Part shown: one piece after another, positions 4,840 through 5,601 of the stretch | Numbering within the stretch: position 1 is the stretch's first letter | Layout of the letters: the number at the start of each line of letters is the position of its first letter | Assembly (NCBI GenBank): GCA_934408795.1 | Contig: CAKRVQ010000084.1 | Location: 1 to 5,601 of the forward strand | Length of the DNA: 5,601 bases | Source: an uncultured Eubacteriales bacterium | Lineage (GTDB): Bacteria > Bacillota > Clostridia > Oscillospirales > Acutalibacteraceae | Reading direction: 5' to 3' | The notes under the pieces: model-generated | The model's database searches: none | What the model saw: the letters and a program-made list of their open reading frames with translations, nothing else | What the model was told of the DNA's origin: nothing | Position numbers and translations under genes: made by a program

Positions 4840-4857
4840 GAGTAATTGGGAGAATAA

Positions 4858-5601
4858 ATGAGAAGAAAGCAAAATGACAAAAGAATAAAGATCCTCGCCG
4901 GTATAATGGCGGCGGTCTTTGCCGTCTTCGGTATAAGACTTGTCGATTTTCAGCTTATATCCGCAGGAAAATATTCAACCGCAAACGGCACTTTAAGGGT
5001 GCGAAAGGTGGCGGTAAAGGCTCCGCGCGGCGAAATATTGGACTGCTACGGCAGACCGATAGTAACAAACCGCAGCGGATATGATGTGGTGTTCAACAGG
5101 GCGTATATGTCGGCCGAAAGTATGAACGAGACAGTCGATTATATGATAAAGATCTTCACCGAGCATAAAGCGGAGTGGAATGATATACTTCCTCTGACCC
5201 TCAGTAACAAAACGGCGGAATTCGGCGACGACGAAGACGAGATCGCAAAACTCCGAAAACTGGCTAAGGTCAATGTTTACGCCACGGCGGAAAACTGCTA
5301 CAACGCGCTTGTTGAAAAGTATATGCTCCAAAGCTTCGATTCCGACACCGCGCGCCTGATCATGGGCGTCAGATACTCAATGGAGCGCGCCGAGTTCTCG
5401 GTCAATAATCCGTATACCTTCGCAAATGATATACCGTCGGGACTTATGGCGGTCATTCTTGAACACGGTCTTGAAAGCAAGGGCGTGGAGGTTTCGACTG
5501 TTCCGTACAGGGATTATCTTGAGGGTAATGTTGCACCGCAGATGATAGGAACGGTCGGAAAGATAGACGCCGAGGACTGGAAAGAGCTTAAGGATAAAGG
5601 A
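4858..5601 (+). CDS. mrdA: Class B penicillin-binding protein, PBP2 type (partial, 3' end outside window)
   Basis: Peptidoglycan D,D-transpeptidase of the elongation machinery, acting outside the membrane with RodA. Only the first 248 residues are present; the frame is open to the window edge. The ATG at 4858 follows GGGAG (4848-4852) by 5 nt. Visible parts are a basic cytoplasmic start (RRKQNDKR), one membrane anchor (about 10-30), and the conserved class B motif APRGEILDCYGRPIVTN (55-71). The pedestal then runs to about 216-240, where PYRDYLEGNVAPQMIGTVG matches the conserved region before the catalytic domain. The active-site SxxK, SxN and KTG motifs lie beyond the edge and cannot be checked. 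The mreBCD context favours MrdA/PBP2 over the divisome FtsI or sporulation SpoVD, which share the same N-terminal layout. Confidence 0.88.
   Translation, partial: MRRKQNDKRIKILAGIMAAVFAVFGIRLVDFQLISAGKYSTANGTLRVRKVAVKAPRGEILDCYGRPIVTNRSGYDVVFNRAYMSAESMNETVDYMIKIFTEHKAEWNDILPLTLSNKTAEFGDDEDEIAKLRKLAKVNVYATAENCYNALVEKYMLQSFDSDTARLIMGVRYSMERAEFSVNNPYTFANDIPSGLMAVILEHGLESKGVEVSTVPYRDYLEGNVAPQMIGTVGKIDAEDWKELKDKG

Noticed and set aside
4559..4880. Minus-strand frames across the mreD end and the gap
   Set aside because: They are shadows of mreD, with basic low-complexity translations and no start signals.

Overview
The window shows four complete chromosomal genes and the start of a fifth, all on the + strand: a phosphopyruvate hydratase (enolase, eno), then the rod-shape cluster mreB, mreC, mreD and the first 248 residues of a class B penicillin-binding protein of the PBP2 type (mrdA). 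The organism is most likely a Firmicute of class Clostridia, probably an uncultured one. This rests on the mre-mrdA gene order, the Bacillus/Clostridium-type MreB, strong purine-rich ribosome binding sites, frequent TTG starts, and mixed AGA/AGG/CGC arginine and ATA isoleucine codons at moderate GC. The placement is inference; no rRNA or other marker is present.

Layout. Positions 1-451 hold no gene I can support. They contain a 41-nt palindromic repeat (60-100), a perfect 17-bp hairpin with a T tract (143-192, terminator-like), a smaller hairpin (193-223), a possible attenuator with two mutually exclusive stems (284-365), and a 25-bp tandem duplication (356-405) just before the eno ribosome binding site. 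eno is 452-1693. The 391-nt gap 1694-2084 holds a very GC-rich, C-skewed patch (about 1760-1947) with three hairpins and a possible minus-strand G-quadruplex. A good sigma-A promoter (1979-2007) and the mreB leader follow. mreB (2085-3104), mreC (3268-4110), mreD (4203-4721) and mrdA (4858 to the window edge) are co-directional. Their gaps of 163, 92 and 136 nt are wide for an mre operon, and each holds a structured or repetitive element.

How the genes work together. MreB filaments, through the membrane proteins MreC and MreD, position and activate the elongation machinery, in which PBP2 is the transpeptidase. These four genes therefore encode much of the elongasome core (RodA is not seen). 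eno is a glycolytic gene that is probably a separate transcription unit, because mreB has its own promoter.

The genes are ordinary in family. The less ordinary signals are a family of intergenic hairpins with a conserved GCACC(T/C)TGCGC apex and unrelated but self-complementary stems, a second palindromic repeat with compensating changes in its core, an 11-bp-periodic array before mreC, three consecutive TTG-started mre genes, and an MreB lacking one of the paired glutamates in the IEEP motif. I see no sign of a new multi-gene system.
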